A stretch of DNA of 23,956 nucleotides from a virus, in the IMG/VR virus record IMGVR_UViG_3300030419_000388, positions 1-23,956 of that record, one strand, 5' to 3'. The notes beneath the pieces are model-generated. The model was given only the letters and a program-made list of their open reading frames with translations, was not told the DNA's origin and searched no databases. The translations under genes were made by a program, and so were the position numbers. Below, one piece after another: positions 6,429 through 16,600 of the stretch (positions are counted from its first letter, which is position 1; every line of letters starts with the position of its first letter).

Positions 6429-9284
6429 ATGAGTAAACCAAGATACAAGCGTGGTCGTAGATCGACACGCTTTAAAAACTTAGCTGATGGTCTACGGATC
6501 GGAGTTAGTCAACAAGAAGCTGCAACAACTAGAATTACTGAACAATTAAAGCAAACTCAAAGACAACAAGCTTTTGGGTCTCAAAATTTCATTTCTGGTT
6601 TTGAAAGTACTGCTATGGCTGAGTGGAGAAATTTAAAAGAAATCCAACAGTTTAAGAGTGATAAAAGACAACATTTAGTAGACGCTATCACTACACGTAA
6701 TAAAACTGATCTTGAAAGACTTAATCAAGAAGTTAAGCTAAAACAAGGTGAGTATGAATATTGGAAAGATTTAAGTCCTAAGATGGCTAAAGCTGCTAGA
6801 GCTTTTGTTGAAGGTGGTCTTAGATTTGGAGATATGTTACATGGTATGATAGAATGGGAAAGAGAAGATGTACAAGAAAGAATTGATAATACTGCTCTTC
6901 CTCAACAGAAATTAAATTTTACACTTAGTAAGGAAAACCTTGACCAAAAAGAAAAGCTTTCTCAAAATGGAAATGTTGAATTAGCTAGAACACATGATAA
7001 AAGTGGTTTAAAACTTAGTAGTTATTGGGCTCAAAGGAAATTATTTAAATTAGTTAGAGAAAATAAGACACTTTATAAAAATCTTATTATAGAAAGCTGG
7101 AATAAGGATAATGGTGAGAAGTATCAATATCAAGAAAATAATGCCATGGAAGTCATGGACTTCGGTGCTAGAGCATTATTAAATGAATTTGGTATATCAC
7201 ATACTTCTTCAGCTGGTAAAGAGCTTATTTTAGAATTTAGAAAGATAGGTCTTTTAGATGCTAATCATAAAGCTGATCAAAGGAAAGCTAAAGAAACTTC
7301 AGAATCAATAGAACAGAGTTTAGATATACTAGAAACAATTTTAGCTAATCCTAATTCTACTCAGAGTGAAAAGAATTTAGCTTTAAATGATTTAGTTTGG
7401 ACTATTGAGAATGGGTATTATATTAAGGATGGAAAAGTTCTTAATCCTAATAATGCTCAACAAAGATTAAGTAAAGCAGATTCTGGTATTACAGCATTCA
7501 GATACTTAGCTGATAGAAATCTTCCATATTTTAATAGTAGAGCAGAATATGAAGAATTCTTTGGTAATATGGTTATTCCTGGTGAAATACTTGAGTGGAC
7601 TACAGATCAAGATATAAGTGATCCAGCAGTGCCTTCACCAGGTAGCGTTACTTGGAGGACTAAGTTAGGTCCAAGGTATGAAAAGGAAGTAATGGGGTAT
7701 ATTGATAAAATGCTGGAAGCTAAAGCTACAGCAAACGATCTAAAGAGAAAAACAGATGGTAATATAGCATATACTCAGGAACAAGCAAACAGACAAAAAC
7801 TTATTGACGAAGGTGTAGATATAACTAGTCAGGAATTCTTATTTAAAAAATGGGATGAAATATCTAAACTACCTATAGATGAAACAAGTAGAGAAAATTT
7901 ATACGCATTATATGGTTATAATCATAAAGATATACAAAACTTAGATTTATATAAAGCATTCAAAACAGCTGAATCTGAGGGTGATGAATATCAAATGGTC
8001 AGGTTGATTAATGGTTTAGGTGAAGGTAAAGCTAAGAAAGCACTTCAAAATAACTTACGTGTACATAGACAAATAGTTGAATATGGTGGTCATAAGAAAC
8101 TTAATAAAAATATTTCTCTTATTATAGGTGGTGATGGTACATCAGATTATGAAGGTTCAACAATCCTTACACCTAGTGGGAAAGATGCAAGAGATTTCTT
8201 TACGGCAAGAGTAATACAAGCATTAAAGAATGATCCCAATTTAACTGTTGAAAAAGCCATTGAGGAAGAACAAAAAGAATTTGATAAAGGTAGTGGACTT
8301 GGTGCTAGTGGTATTTATAGAGTAGCTCGTAGACCAGGTAATGCAAAAAAAGGTAAGTATTATTATAACTTTATGGGTGATAATGAGAAGAAATATAATA
8401 TGGTAAATACCTATTTAATTAGTCCTGTAGAAGCTGTACTACATGCAAAAGATTTAGGATTGGATCTAGGAAATCCTACTATAGATGACGCACAAGCATT
8501 AAAAATATTACATAGTACTAATTATGAAAGTTGGACTATAGAAGACTTAAATAGGTTAGCTCAAGTATTTGCAGTACCAGGAGAAACTCCAGGAAAACTA
8601 GATTTTGAAGAAGGAAGTAAAAATGAAGATATATTATTTAATTTATTATATGATGCTAGATTCATAGCACCTAAACCAGTAAAAACTATTGCAGACAGAA
8701 TAATAAATAAATCTGAATTAAATATTGAAAAGAATTTTCCAGAATTAGCTAAAAAAGTAGACTGGTATAAGGAGATAACTGGTAAATCAAAGAAAGAAAT
8801 ATATGATTTACTTTTTAAAAATTATAACATTAAAGATGCTAATGATAATTTTGTAACGTTTCCACTACAACAATCTGATGTTGACAATTCTTCAGATACT
8901 AAAGATAATAATCAGGAAGCTTCAACTCTTATAAATGCAGTTAAAGAAGAAACAGGTAAAACTCCTATAAGTAAGACTGTAGATTTACAGGTGAGTGGAG
9001 GGCTGAGTAAGTACGAAGCTTTTTTTAAACTTAATAATATATCATACCAGGTTGCTGTCAATAACGAATTTGTAACTGATTGGGAAGGTATTATTAATTC
9101 AAATGGTCTAGCTTATGTAAAAGATATAGATATGGATCTTATTTATAATGCTTTTTTTGGCTATCAATATAACGTAAATTATACAAACTTAGGTAATCTA
9201 ACACCAAAACAAGCTGAAGCCCGTGCTAAGGAATTAGGCATTACTCCTAAAGAATTCAAAAATCGTATAAGAGGTAGTAAATAA
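6429..9284 (+). CDS. Internal virion protein, T7 gp15-like
   Basis: The 951-aa product is called by order: in T7-like phages the protein between gp14 and gp16 is gp15, which forms the periplasmic tube for DNA ejection. It is hydrophilic, mostly helical, rich in Lys, Glu, Asn and Gln, without signal peptide or membrane segment, and begins with a basic stretch (KPRYKRGRRSTRFKNL). T7 gp15 is 747 aa. The C terminus (PKQAEARAKELGITPKEFKN) looks like a short helical hairpin. The start sits in TAATTATG, and the stop overlaps the gp16-like start (TAATG). No enzymatic motif is recognised. Confidence 0.78.
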   Translation: MSKPRYKRGRRSTRFKNLADGLRIGVSQQEAATTRITEQLKQTQRQQAFGSQNFISGFESTAMAEWRNLKEIQQFKSDKRQHLVDAITTRNKTDLERLNQEVKLKQGEYEYWKDLSPKMAKAARAFVEGGLRFGDMLHGMIEWEREDVQERIDNTALPQQKLNFTLSKENLDQKEKLSQNGNVELARTHDKSGLKLSSYWAQRKLFKLVRENKTLYKNLIIESWNKDNGEKYQYQENNAMEVMDFGARALLNEFGISHTSSAGKELILEFRKIGLLDANHKADQRKAKETSESIEQSLDILETILANPNSTQSEKNLALNDLVWTIENGYYIKDGKVLNPNNAQQRLSKADSGITAFRYLADRNLPYFNSRAEYEEFFGNMVIPGEILEWTTDQDISDPAVPSPGSVTWRTKLGPRYEKEVMGYIDKMLEAKATANDLKRKTDGNIAYTQEQANRQKLIDEGVDITSQEFLFKKWDEISKLPIDETSRENLYALYGYNHKDIQNLDLYKAFKTAESEGDEYQMVRLINGLGEGKAKKALQNNLRVHRQIVEYGGHKKLNKNISLIIGGDGTSDYEGSTILTPSGKDARDFFTARVIQALKNDPNLTVEKAIEEEQKEFDKGSGLGASGIYRVARRPGNAKKGKYYYNFMGDNEKKYNMVNTYLISPVEAVLHAKDLGLDLGNPTIDDAQALKILHSTNYESWTIEDLNRLAQVFAVPGETPGKLDFEEGSKNEDILFNLLYDARFIAPKPVKTIADRIINKSELNIEKNFPELAKKVDWYKEITGKSKKEIYDLLFKNYNIKDANDNFVTFPLQQSDVDNSSDTKDNNQEASTLINAVKEETGKTPISKTVDLQVSGGLSKYEAFFKLNNISYQVAVNNEFVTDWEGIINSNGLAYVKDIDMDLIYNAFFGYQYNVNYTNLGNLTPKQAEARAKELGITPKEFKNRIRGSK

Positions 9285-12200
9285 TGAATGATGAAGAACA
9301 AATTATTGAAAATTCTAATCAAGAAATTGCATATGAGTTTTCTCCAGAAGCTATAGGACTACCTCCTATTGAACCAGAAGTTATACCACCAGAAAATAGT
9401 GGTTCTTTTGTGTATCCTCAAGCTAGTGATATACAAAGATTAACTGGTTCAGATTACTATTCTCAATTCTATAACCCTCAAGGTTATAAAGCTGCCTTTA
9501 ATAGTTTTATAGGTAATAGTACCGTAGATCTTTCTATACCTGAAAATGAACAGTTAATGAAAGATGAATATAATAACTGGAGATTATTAGGTAGAAAAAG
9601 ATCTTGGAAGAGTTTAGGTTTTCCTTATACTTCAGAAGAATTTAAAGAACAAAGGAAAAAATTAAGAAATGAATGGTATTTAAAATATCATGGTATGCCT
9701 TATGAACAGTATAGAAGTTTAAAGATGGAAGCAAATGGATCTAGTCCTAACTCAGGATTTTATCCAGGTGCTAACCGTCCTTTAGAATCTATGAAAAATA
9801 ACTTTCAGGCATTATCAGTACCAGGATTAGCTTATGCTGACTTCACAAATGATGCACTAGGTACAGTTGTTCCAGGTTATAATAAACTTGATGATAGATG
9901 GGATCAAGCAACTCAGTTAGATAATCCAATCCATCAAGGTATAAGACAGATACTTTCTATTGTATTACCTGCTATCCATACTGGTGGTAAAACACATTCT
10001 GTATTAGCTCAGAATCAGGCTATACAAAATATGCCTAGATTACAAAAGGCTTTAGTTGAAATAGGAGCGTATGGATTAGCTGATGGAGCTGTTACACTAC
10101 TTAGTGATACAAGTGAAGATCATAATGCTGCTAGAGTTGTATCTGATTTAATACCTGGTTTATTTGGTTCAAAAGGTATATTACCTTTACCAGAAGCATG
10201 GAAAACTAAAGATTCCCAAAGTCCTGCTGCTAGAAAAGCAATGAATTTTTGGGAAAATAGTGTTCTTAGTACATTTGGTACAATTCTTGGTGTTTTTTTA
10301 GATTCTAGATCAGCTAGTAAAACAGCATTAGATTATCTTGAACCTATTGATGAATCAGCTAAAAAATATAAACAACTTGAATTACTTAAAGTTTCAAGTA
10401 ATGAAGATTTGATTGAATTACAAAAACTTAATACATTACTCTCATCTAAGAAGTTAAATAGACAGACTGAAAAACAGATAATGGATGAGATAATGTCTAT
10501 TGAAGCAAGATTAGGTACAAATGGTGATTTAGATCAAGCTTTAAAATACAAAGAAGTTACATCTGGTATGGAAGCTGATGCAGCTGCTAAACGTAAACTA
10601 AGTAATCTGGATGCATATGAACAGTTAGATTTACCTATTGATGGTGATATATCTCCTGGTCTTTTAGATCAAGCATCAGAAGCTAGATCAGTACCACCTC
10701 CAGCTAATGTAGCTAGGAATATGGCAGATACTACTGCTATTAAAAACGGTACTTCTGTAGGTGATCCAGCTCCTATTATAACAGAAGCTATGAGAGAGAA
10801 AGGACTTATGATTGGTTCTCGTTCTCGTGATGCTGTTATGGGTGTAGCTGAAGAAACTAGAGATATTGGTAGATTCAATGCTGTTGTAGATGGTATTAGA
10901 TATAGTGCTAAACAGATGAATGCTGCTGCATGGGATATCTATACAAGTATTATAGCTGCTGAGAATATAGATGATGTTAAACAATTATTTGTAACCAATA
11001 AAGATGTAAAGAACTTCTTGATGGGTAGGTTCAAAGTTGAGGTATTTAATGAAGAGCAAGCGAGAGCCGCTGCATTCGCTCTAAGAGACCTCACTGATAG
11101 ATTCCTCGGAAGAGAGGTTACAGAAGCCTCAGCTAGGGTTATGGACACCCTTGGTAGAGAATCTGCCACACTAGCTGAGACTATACAGAAAGGTGGTCCT
11201 TATATAGATAATGCTAGAGTAATGGATCTCATTATTGAGAAGATGCAATTCTTATTAGATGAGTATGCTCTTAATAAATATCTATCTGGTTGGAGTTTAA
11301 GAAACAAAAATTGGTTTGATCAAGTTCCCCCTAAAGAATTAGATGATGTAATTGAACAACTTACTAAAGAATTTACTGATGTAGAAAATGCTATCCATGC
11401 TAGAAACTTAAGATTTACTAAAACACTACAAGAGTTAAAGAAAACCAAACCACATTTCTTACGTCCATTAGTTGATGCTTTTGCACATACAAATGGTGAT
11501 GTTGATTCATTAGTTAAACTTAATAAATGGGCTGCTCAACAAGTATCCCCAGGTGGTATATTAAAAAGTCCTAATCCAAAAGAAATGAATCTCTTTGCTA
11601 AGAGTACTTGGGCTATCGTTATGAATAATGTATTATCTGGTTTATCAGCTTTTAATGCTGGATTAGGTAATACCTTCCAATTAGTAACAAGACCTATTAC
11701 TGCATTCTTAGGACATGGTATTCTTGGACCATTGGATAACTGGAAAGGTTTGAAGATGTCAATATATGCTAATGGAGCTATCTTAGAAACAAATAGAAGA
11801 GCTTTAAATGATGCTTTTGAAATGATGAAAAAAGCTCATAAAGATCCTGATGCTATGATTAAAGCTTATCGTAAAGATTTCCAATTTCAAAATGATGCTA
11901 AATGGGATATCATGACAGAAATGAGAGATGCTTGGGCGAAAGAAGGTAATTATGGTAAGACTCTTCAATTTGATTTAGTAGATAATATGAGAAAATTATC
12001 TAGACATCCAGCTATGCGTTATGGAATGACTGCATTGGTATTCCCTGATGCTTATACTTCTACAATGTTATCACATTGGTTGTCTAGAATGAGGGCTTAT
12101 GATGATGTATTCAATGAACTTGGTTATGCTAAAAAATCATCTATTCTAGTAGCTGAAGCACAGAATTATAAACAATTTTTTGATGCTGAGGGTATTATTA

Positions 12201-13609
12201 AAGATGATGCATTAAGAGCTATAGCTGGTGAAATTCAACTTAACTTAGATGATGGTTTAGCTAATTGGTTAAATAAAGGAACAACTGCTTATCCTATTAG
12301 TAAGTTTATGTTTATGTTCCCACGTACACAAAGTAATTGGGTTAAAGCATCTGCATCTTGGACTCCTTTATCACTTATACCTGGATTTAATAAGTATAGT
12401 AAAACTATATATGCTAGAAATGCTGATGATATAGCTGAAGCTTTAGCTGAACATGGTATTGATATGGCTAGTACACCTAATGCTCAAATGTTATTTGAAC
12501 ATCTTAGAGCAGAATATTTAGGTAGAATAGCTTTTAGTAGTATCATGGTAGGTAGTTTATGGTCATATGCTTTAGCTGGTAATCTTAGAGGTAATGGTCA
12601 TTACAATGCATCACGTAGGAAAAAAGAAAGAGATCAATTTGGATATGAACCTAAGACTATTAATATAGGTGGTAAGTGGGTTTCTTATGAAGGTTTCATA
12701 GGTGTTGAACAAGTATTAAGTATAATGGGTGACTTAGCTTATTATATGAATGATCTTAATCAACCTTTAATAGAAGATTGGCAAGCTAAACTTATGTGGA
12801 CTCTTTCTGCTAGTTTCTTAAATAATTCACCATTTCAAGGATTTGAACCACTTATAGCTGCTACTAATGGTGATTTAAGTGGTTGGAATAGAATAGTTGC
12901 TAATACAAGTAGATCTTTAATACCGTTATCTGGTGGTTTAGGTGTAGTTGCAAATGCTATTGATAGTGCTCAGAAAGATATTGAAGGTGAAATGTGGGAA
13001 TATTTAGCAAATAGATTACCTTTATTTAAAAATGAATTACCTAATCAAATTGATATATGGACAGGTAATCCTTTAAATGATATAGATAATCCTATATTAA
13101 GAGGATTAAATGCAATAAGTCCTATTAAAATTAGTGGTACTAACGAACCATGGAGAGTATGGTTAAGAGACGTAGTTCAATATGATGGTATAAGTAGACT
13201 TAGAAGAGATTCCACTGGAGCTTATGAGTATACAGCACAAGAAAGAGAGTATATTTATACAAAAATAGGTGAAATGGAACTTTATAAAGAGATTGAAGCT
13301 TTAATGAATTCTAAAGAATTTGATAAAGAATTAAAAGAATTAAAAGCATATAGATCTAATAACTTTATAAATAAAAATAAAGCCTTACTCATTAGAAAAG
13401 AACTTTTACCAATTCACCGAAGAATTGATTATATACTTAGAAAAGCACAAAAAAGAGCAGAACAAATGTTACTTGAAGAAAGACCTGATATTGCTGAAAC
13501 TATATATAGTCAAGGTCTTATGAATCATATGATGAAACAAGGTAATATTAAAGATGCTACAAAAATAAAAGATAACAAACAACTCATTCAATATGGGGGC
13601 TCACGATAA
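9284..13609 (+). CDS. Internal virion protein, T7 gp16-like, inner-membrane ejection protein
   Basis: At 1441 aa this is the largest gene here, close to T7 gp16 (1318 aa), and sits directly before the fibre as gp16 does. It likely crosses the inner membrane and helps pull DNA in. Hydrophobic segments occur near residues 774-810 (WAIVMNNVLSGLSAFNAGLG and onward) and 1079-1100 (IAFSSIMVGSLWSYALAG), suitable for membrane insertion. I do not see the lytic transglycosylase signature that T7 gp16 carries at its N terminus; the first 150 residues are acidic and Pro-rich instead. A weak ribosome site (AGAGGT) lies 8 bases before the start. The assignment rests on synteny, size and membrane segments. 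Confidence 0.8.
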   Translation: MNDEEQIIENSNQEIAYEFSPEAIGLPPIEPEVIPPENSGSFVYPQASDIQRLTGSDYYSQFYNPQGYKAAFNSFIGNSTVDLSIPENEQLMKDEYNNWRLLGRKRSWKSLGFPYTSEEFKEQRKKLRNEWYLKYHGMPYEQYRSLKMEANGSSPNSGFYPGANRPLESMKNNFQALSVPGLAYADFTNDALGTVVPGYNKLDDRWDQATQLDNPIHQGIRQILSIVLPAIHTGGKTHSVLAQNQAIQNMPRLQKALVEIGAYGLADGAVTLLSDTSEDHNAARVVSDLIPGLFGSKGILPLPEAWKTKDSQSPAARKAMNFWENSVLSTFGTILGVFLDSRSASKTALDYLEPIDESAKKYKQLELLKVSSNEDLIELQKLNTLLSSKKLNRQTEKQIMDEIMSIEARLGTNGDLDQALKYKEVTSGMEADAAAKRKLSNLDAYEQLDLPIDGDISPGLLDQASEARSVPPPANVARNMADTTAIKNGTSVGDPAPIITEAMREKGLMIGSRSRDAVMGVAEETRDIGRFNAVVDGIRYSAKQMNAAAWDIYTSIIAAENIDDVKQLFVTNKDVKNFLMGRFKVEVFNEEQARAAAFALRDLTDRFLGREVTEASARVMDTLGRESATLAETIQKGGPYIDNARVMDLIIEKMQFLLDEYALNKYLSGWSLRNKNWFDQVPPKELDDVIEQLTKEFTDVENAIHARNLRFTKTLQELKKTKPHFLRPLVDAFAHTNGDVDSLVKLNKWAAQQVSPGGILKSPNPKEMNLFAKSTWAIVMNNVLSGLSAFNAGLGNTFQLVTRPITAFLGHGILGPLDNWKGLKMSIYANGAILETNRRALNDAFEMMKKAHKDPDAMIKAYRKDFQFQNDAKWDIMTEMRDAWAKEGNYGKTLQFDLVDNMRKLSRHPAMRYGMTALVFPDAYTSTMLSHWLSRMRAYDDVFNELGYAKKSSILVAEAQNYKQFFDAEGIIKDDALRAIAGEIQLNLDDGLANWLNKGTTAYPISKFMFMFPRTQSNWVKASASWTPLSLIPGFNKYSKTIYARNADDIAEALAEHGIDMASTPNAQMLFEHLRAEYLGRIAFSSIMVGSLWSYALAGNLRGNGHYNASRRKKERDQFGYEPKTINIGGKWVSYEGFIGVEQVLSIMGDLAYYMNDLNQPLIEDWQAKLMWTLSASFLNNSPFQGFEPLIAATNGDLSGWNRIVANTSRSLIPLSGGLGVVANAIDSAQKDIEGEMWEYLANRLPLFKNELPNQIDIWTGNPLNDIDNPILRGLNAISPIKISGTNEPWRVWLRDVVQYDGISRLRRDSTGAYEYTAQEREYIYTKIGEMELYKEIEALMNSKEFDKELKELKAYRSNNFINKNKALLIRKELLPIHRRIDYILRKAQKRAEQMLLEERPDIAETIYSQGLMNHMMKQGNIKDATKIKDNKQLIQYGGSR

Positions 13610-13616
13610 ATAAACT

Positions 13617-16600
13617 ATGGCTGTTACAGAACAATCGTATACAGGTAATGGCTCCACCACCAATTACTCATTCACATTTCCATATCTAAAGTCAACTGAT
13701 ATTGAAGTTCAGGTTGACGCAACCGTGACTACTGCATGGTCATTAGCCAATGCTACCACGGTACAATTTAATACTGCTCCATCTAATGGGGCTAAAATCA
13801 AAATATTAAGACAAACGAATGTTGACAATTTAACAGCCACCTTCTATGCAGGGTCTGCTATTAAATCGGAAGACTTAAATGATAACTATACACAGAACTT
13901 ATATAAGACTCAAGAGATAGGTAATAGGTATTTTGCAACGACTGGTGGTACCATGACGGGTGACCTTTCCTTTGGAGAGGATGTAAAGCTTACGTTTGAA
14001 GGTGCGACTGATAATGCTCATGAGACTATACTTACTGTAGCTGATCCTACTGCTGATCGAACAATCACATTACCTGATACAACAGGTACGGTTGTAACGA
14101 CTGGAGATAGTGGAACAGTTACATCTACAATGATAGCAGATGCAACTATTGCAACAGCAGATATAGCTAATAGTGCTGTAACTACTGCGAAGATAAATAA
14201 TGATGCTATTACTGCAGATAAAATAGCTGATGATGTTGTTAACTCTGAACACTTTGCTGCAGGATCTATTGATACTGAACATATAGCAGATAGTCAGGTA
14301 ACAACAGCTAAGATAGCAGGAGACGCAGTAACAGGAGCTAAAATTGCAGACGACTCAATTAATTCTGAGCATTATGTTGATGGTAGCATTGATACTGCTC
14401 ATATTGCCGACAGTCAGGTAACAACTGCTAAGATAGCAGATGACGCAGTTACGACTGCTAAAATAGCAGATGACGCAGTTGTTGCAGCTAGTATAGCAAA
14501 TGGAGCTATTAATAATGCTCAATTAGCAGATAACATTTTATCATCTACTAAATACATTGATGGTTCTATTGAAACAGCTAAGATAGCAGACGCTCAAATT
14601 ACTACAGCAAAGATAGCAAACACTGCTGTTACTAATGCTAAACTAGGTGCTGATTGCATAACTCAAGATAAAGTAGCAGATGATGCTATTCGTACAGAAC
14701 ATTTAGCCGATCAAGCTGTTACTACAGCCTTGATAGCTGATGCTGCTGTAAATAATTCTAAGCTGGGTGCTGATTGTATTAGTGAAGACAAGATAGCTGA
14801 TGATGCTGTACGAGAAGAGCACTTAGCAGATAATGCTGTAACTACTGCACGTATAGCTGCTGATGCAATCAATGGAAGTAAAATAGCTGATGATTCAATT
14901 AACTCAGAGCACTATGTAGACGGTAGTATAGATACAGCTCATATAGCTGACTCACAAGTTACTACTGCTAAGATAGCTGCAGATGCGGTTACTGATGCTA
15001 AGATAGCTGATAATGCCGTTACAACAGATCATATAGCCGATGCTGAACTCACAACGCTTGCTGGTATGCAGTCAGGTACTGCATCTATTCTCGCTGGGGG
15101 TACTGCTCTTACTGCTACTCTCGCTGAAATTAATACAGTGGTTGACGGTAAAGGCGTTCAAACAACTATATCTGACAGTGATGCTCACTACCCAACTTCA
15201 GGAGCTGTCGTTGATTATGTTGCTGCACAAATTGCTCCCATAGGTGGTTTAGAAGTTATTGCTAATGAAGATGCTTTCCCTACTACACAACCTGCTTCTG
15301 GTGTTGTTATATCAATAGCTGATGCAGCTGGTGTTGTTGTTAATGGTAGTGGTGTATCTACTACTGCTAGAACATCAGGAAATGGATCTGATAATGTTAC
15401 TATTAATAATTTCCCTTCTAGTCTTTATAGTGAAACACTAGCTAGTGGTAATGGTCTAATGGTAACTTCCACTGGATCAAGTCATACATATAATTATCAT
15501 AAACTATTAGCATCTGAATCTGATGTTAAACAGTTATCTGATGATATCAATGATTTCAATAGTAGGTATCGTATTAATGCTGGAGAACCTGGATCTAATA
15601 ATGATGATGGTGATTTAGTATGGGATACTAGTGCTGATAAGATGAAGGTGTATGATGCTACAGCTTCTGCTTGGAAAGAAGTAACATCATCTGGTGATTT
15701 TAAATTCTTAGTTGCAGTTGATGCTGGTACAACTACAGCAGCTACATTTGATGGAAGTGATACAAGCTTTGATTTAAAAGAAGCTACTAACTCTGGTAGT
15801 GCAGCTAGTGTTACTAATATCAATCAGTTAATGGTTGTATTAAATGGAGTTGTACAAAAACCAAATGCTGGTTCTTGGAGTGGTTCTGGAGAAGGTTTCT
15901 ATCTAACAGATTCTGATACAATTAGATTTGCAACAGCACCTCCAACTGGATCAACTTGTTTTATAGTTCAATCTGGTTCTGCTGTAAGTATTCCTACACC
16001 AGGAGATAATACAGTAGCTACAGCTAAGATACAGAATAGTGCTGTAACTACAGATAAGTTAGCTAGTGACGCAGTAACAGGTGCAAAGATAGCAGATGAT
16101 GCTGTAGGTGCTGAACATATAGAACAGTTAGATGCTGATTTATCTTTTGCAGATAGTGTTAAAGCTAAGTTTGGTGCAGGTAATGATTTAAATATATACC
16201 ATGATGGAACTAATAGTTATCTCGATAATGTTACAGGTGCAGTTCGTATAAGAACAAATAATAATGAAGATTCCGTTTATTGTTATGCTAATGCACAAGT
16301 TGAGTTATATCATGATAATGAGAAAAAGATAGAAACCAAAACAAATGGGGCAATAGTTCAAGATCTAACAGCATCAGGAGCTTATTTAGATATAAAAGGC
16401 TCAGATGGTGTAAATGGAAAAGTATATGGAGTAAGTGGTACTACTATAGGTTTATTAGATGCTCAAAATCATTATGTAATAAAAGGTGTAAAAGATGGTG
16501 CTGTAAGCTTATATTATGATAATGACGAAAGGATTAAAACTGAACAAAATGGTACACAAATATTTAGAGGCGGTGAAGTCTTTAATTGGATAACACGTAC

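Noticed and set aside
10669-11169. Three antisense ORFs within the gp16-like gene
   Set aside because: They lie opposite a long coherent coding frame and show no recognisable domain or ribosome site.
14070-14282. Antisense ORF in the fibre repeat region
   Set aside because: A by-product of the repeat codons on the + strand; low-complexity Cys/Ser/Ile-rich product and no start context.
14112-15041. CRISPR-like periodic repeat
   Set aside because: The 30-bp period is in frame with a fibre protein, units are contiguous without spacers, and they vary at silent sites.
15040-15243. Forward ORF of 67 aa inside the fibre gene
   Set aside because: Leu-rich shadow in another frame of a well-supported gene.
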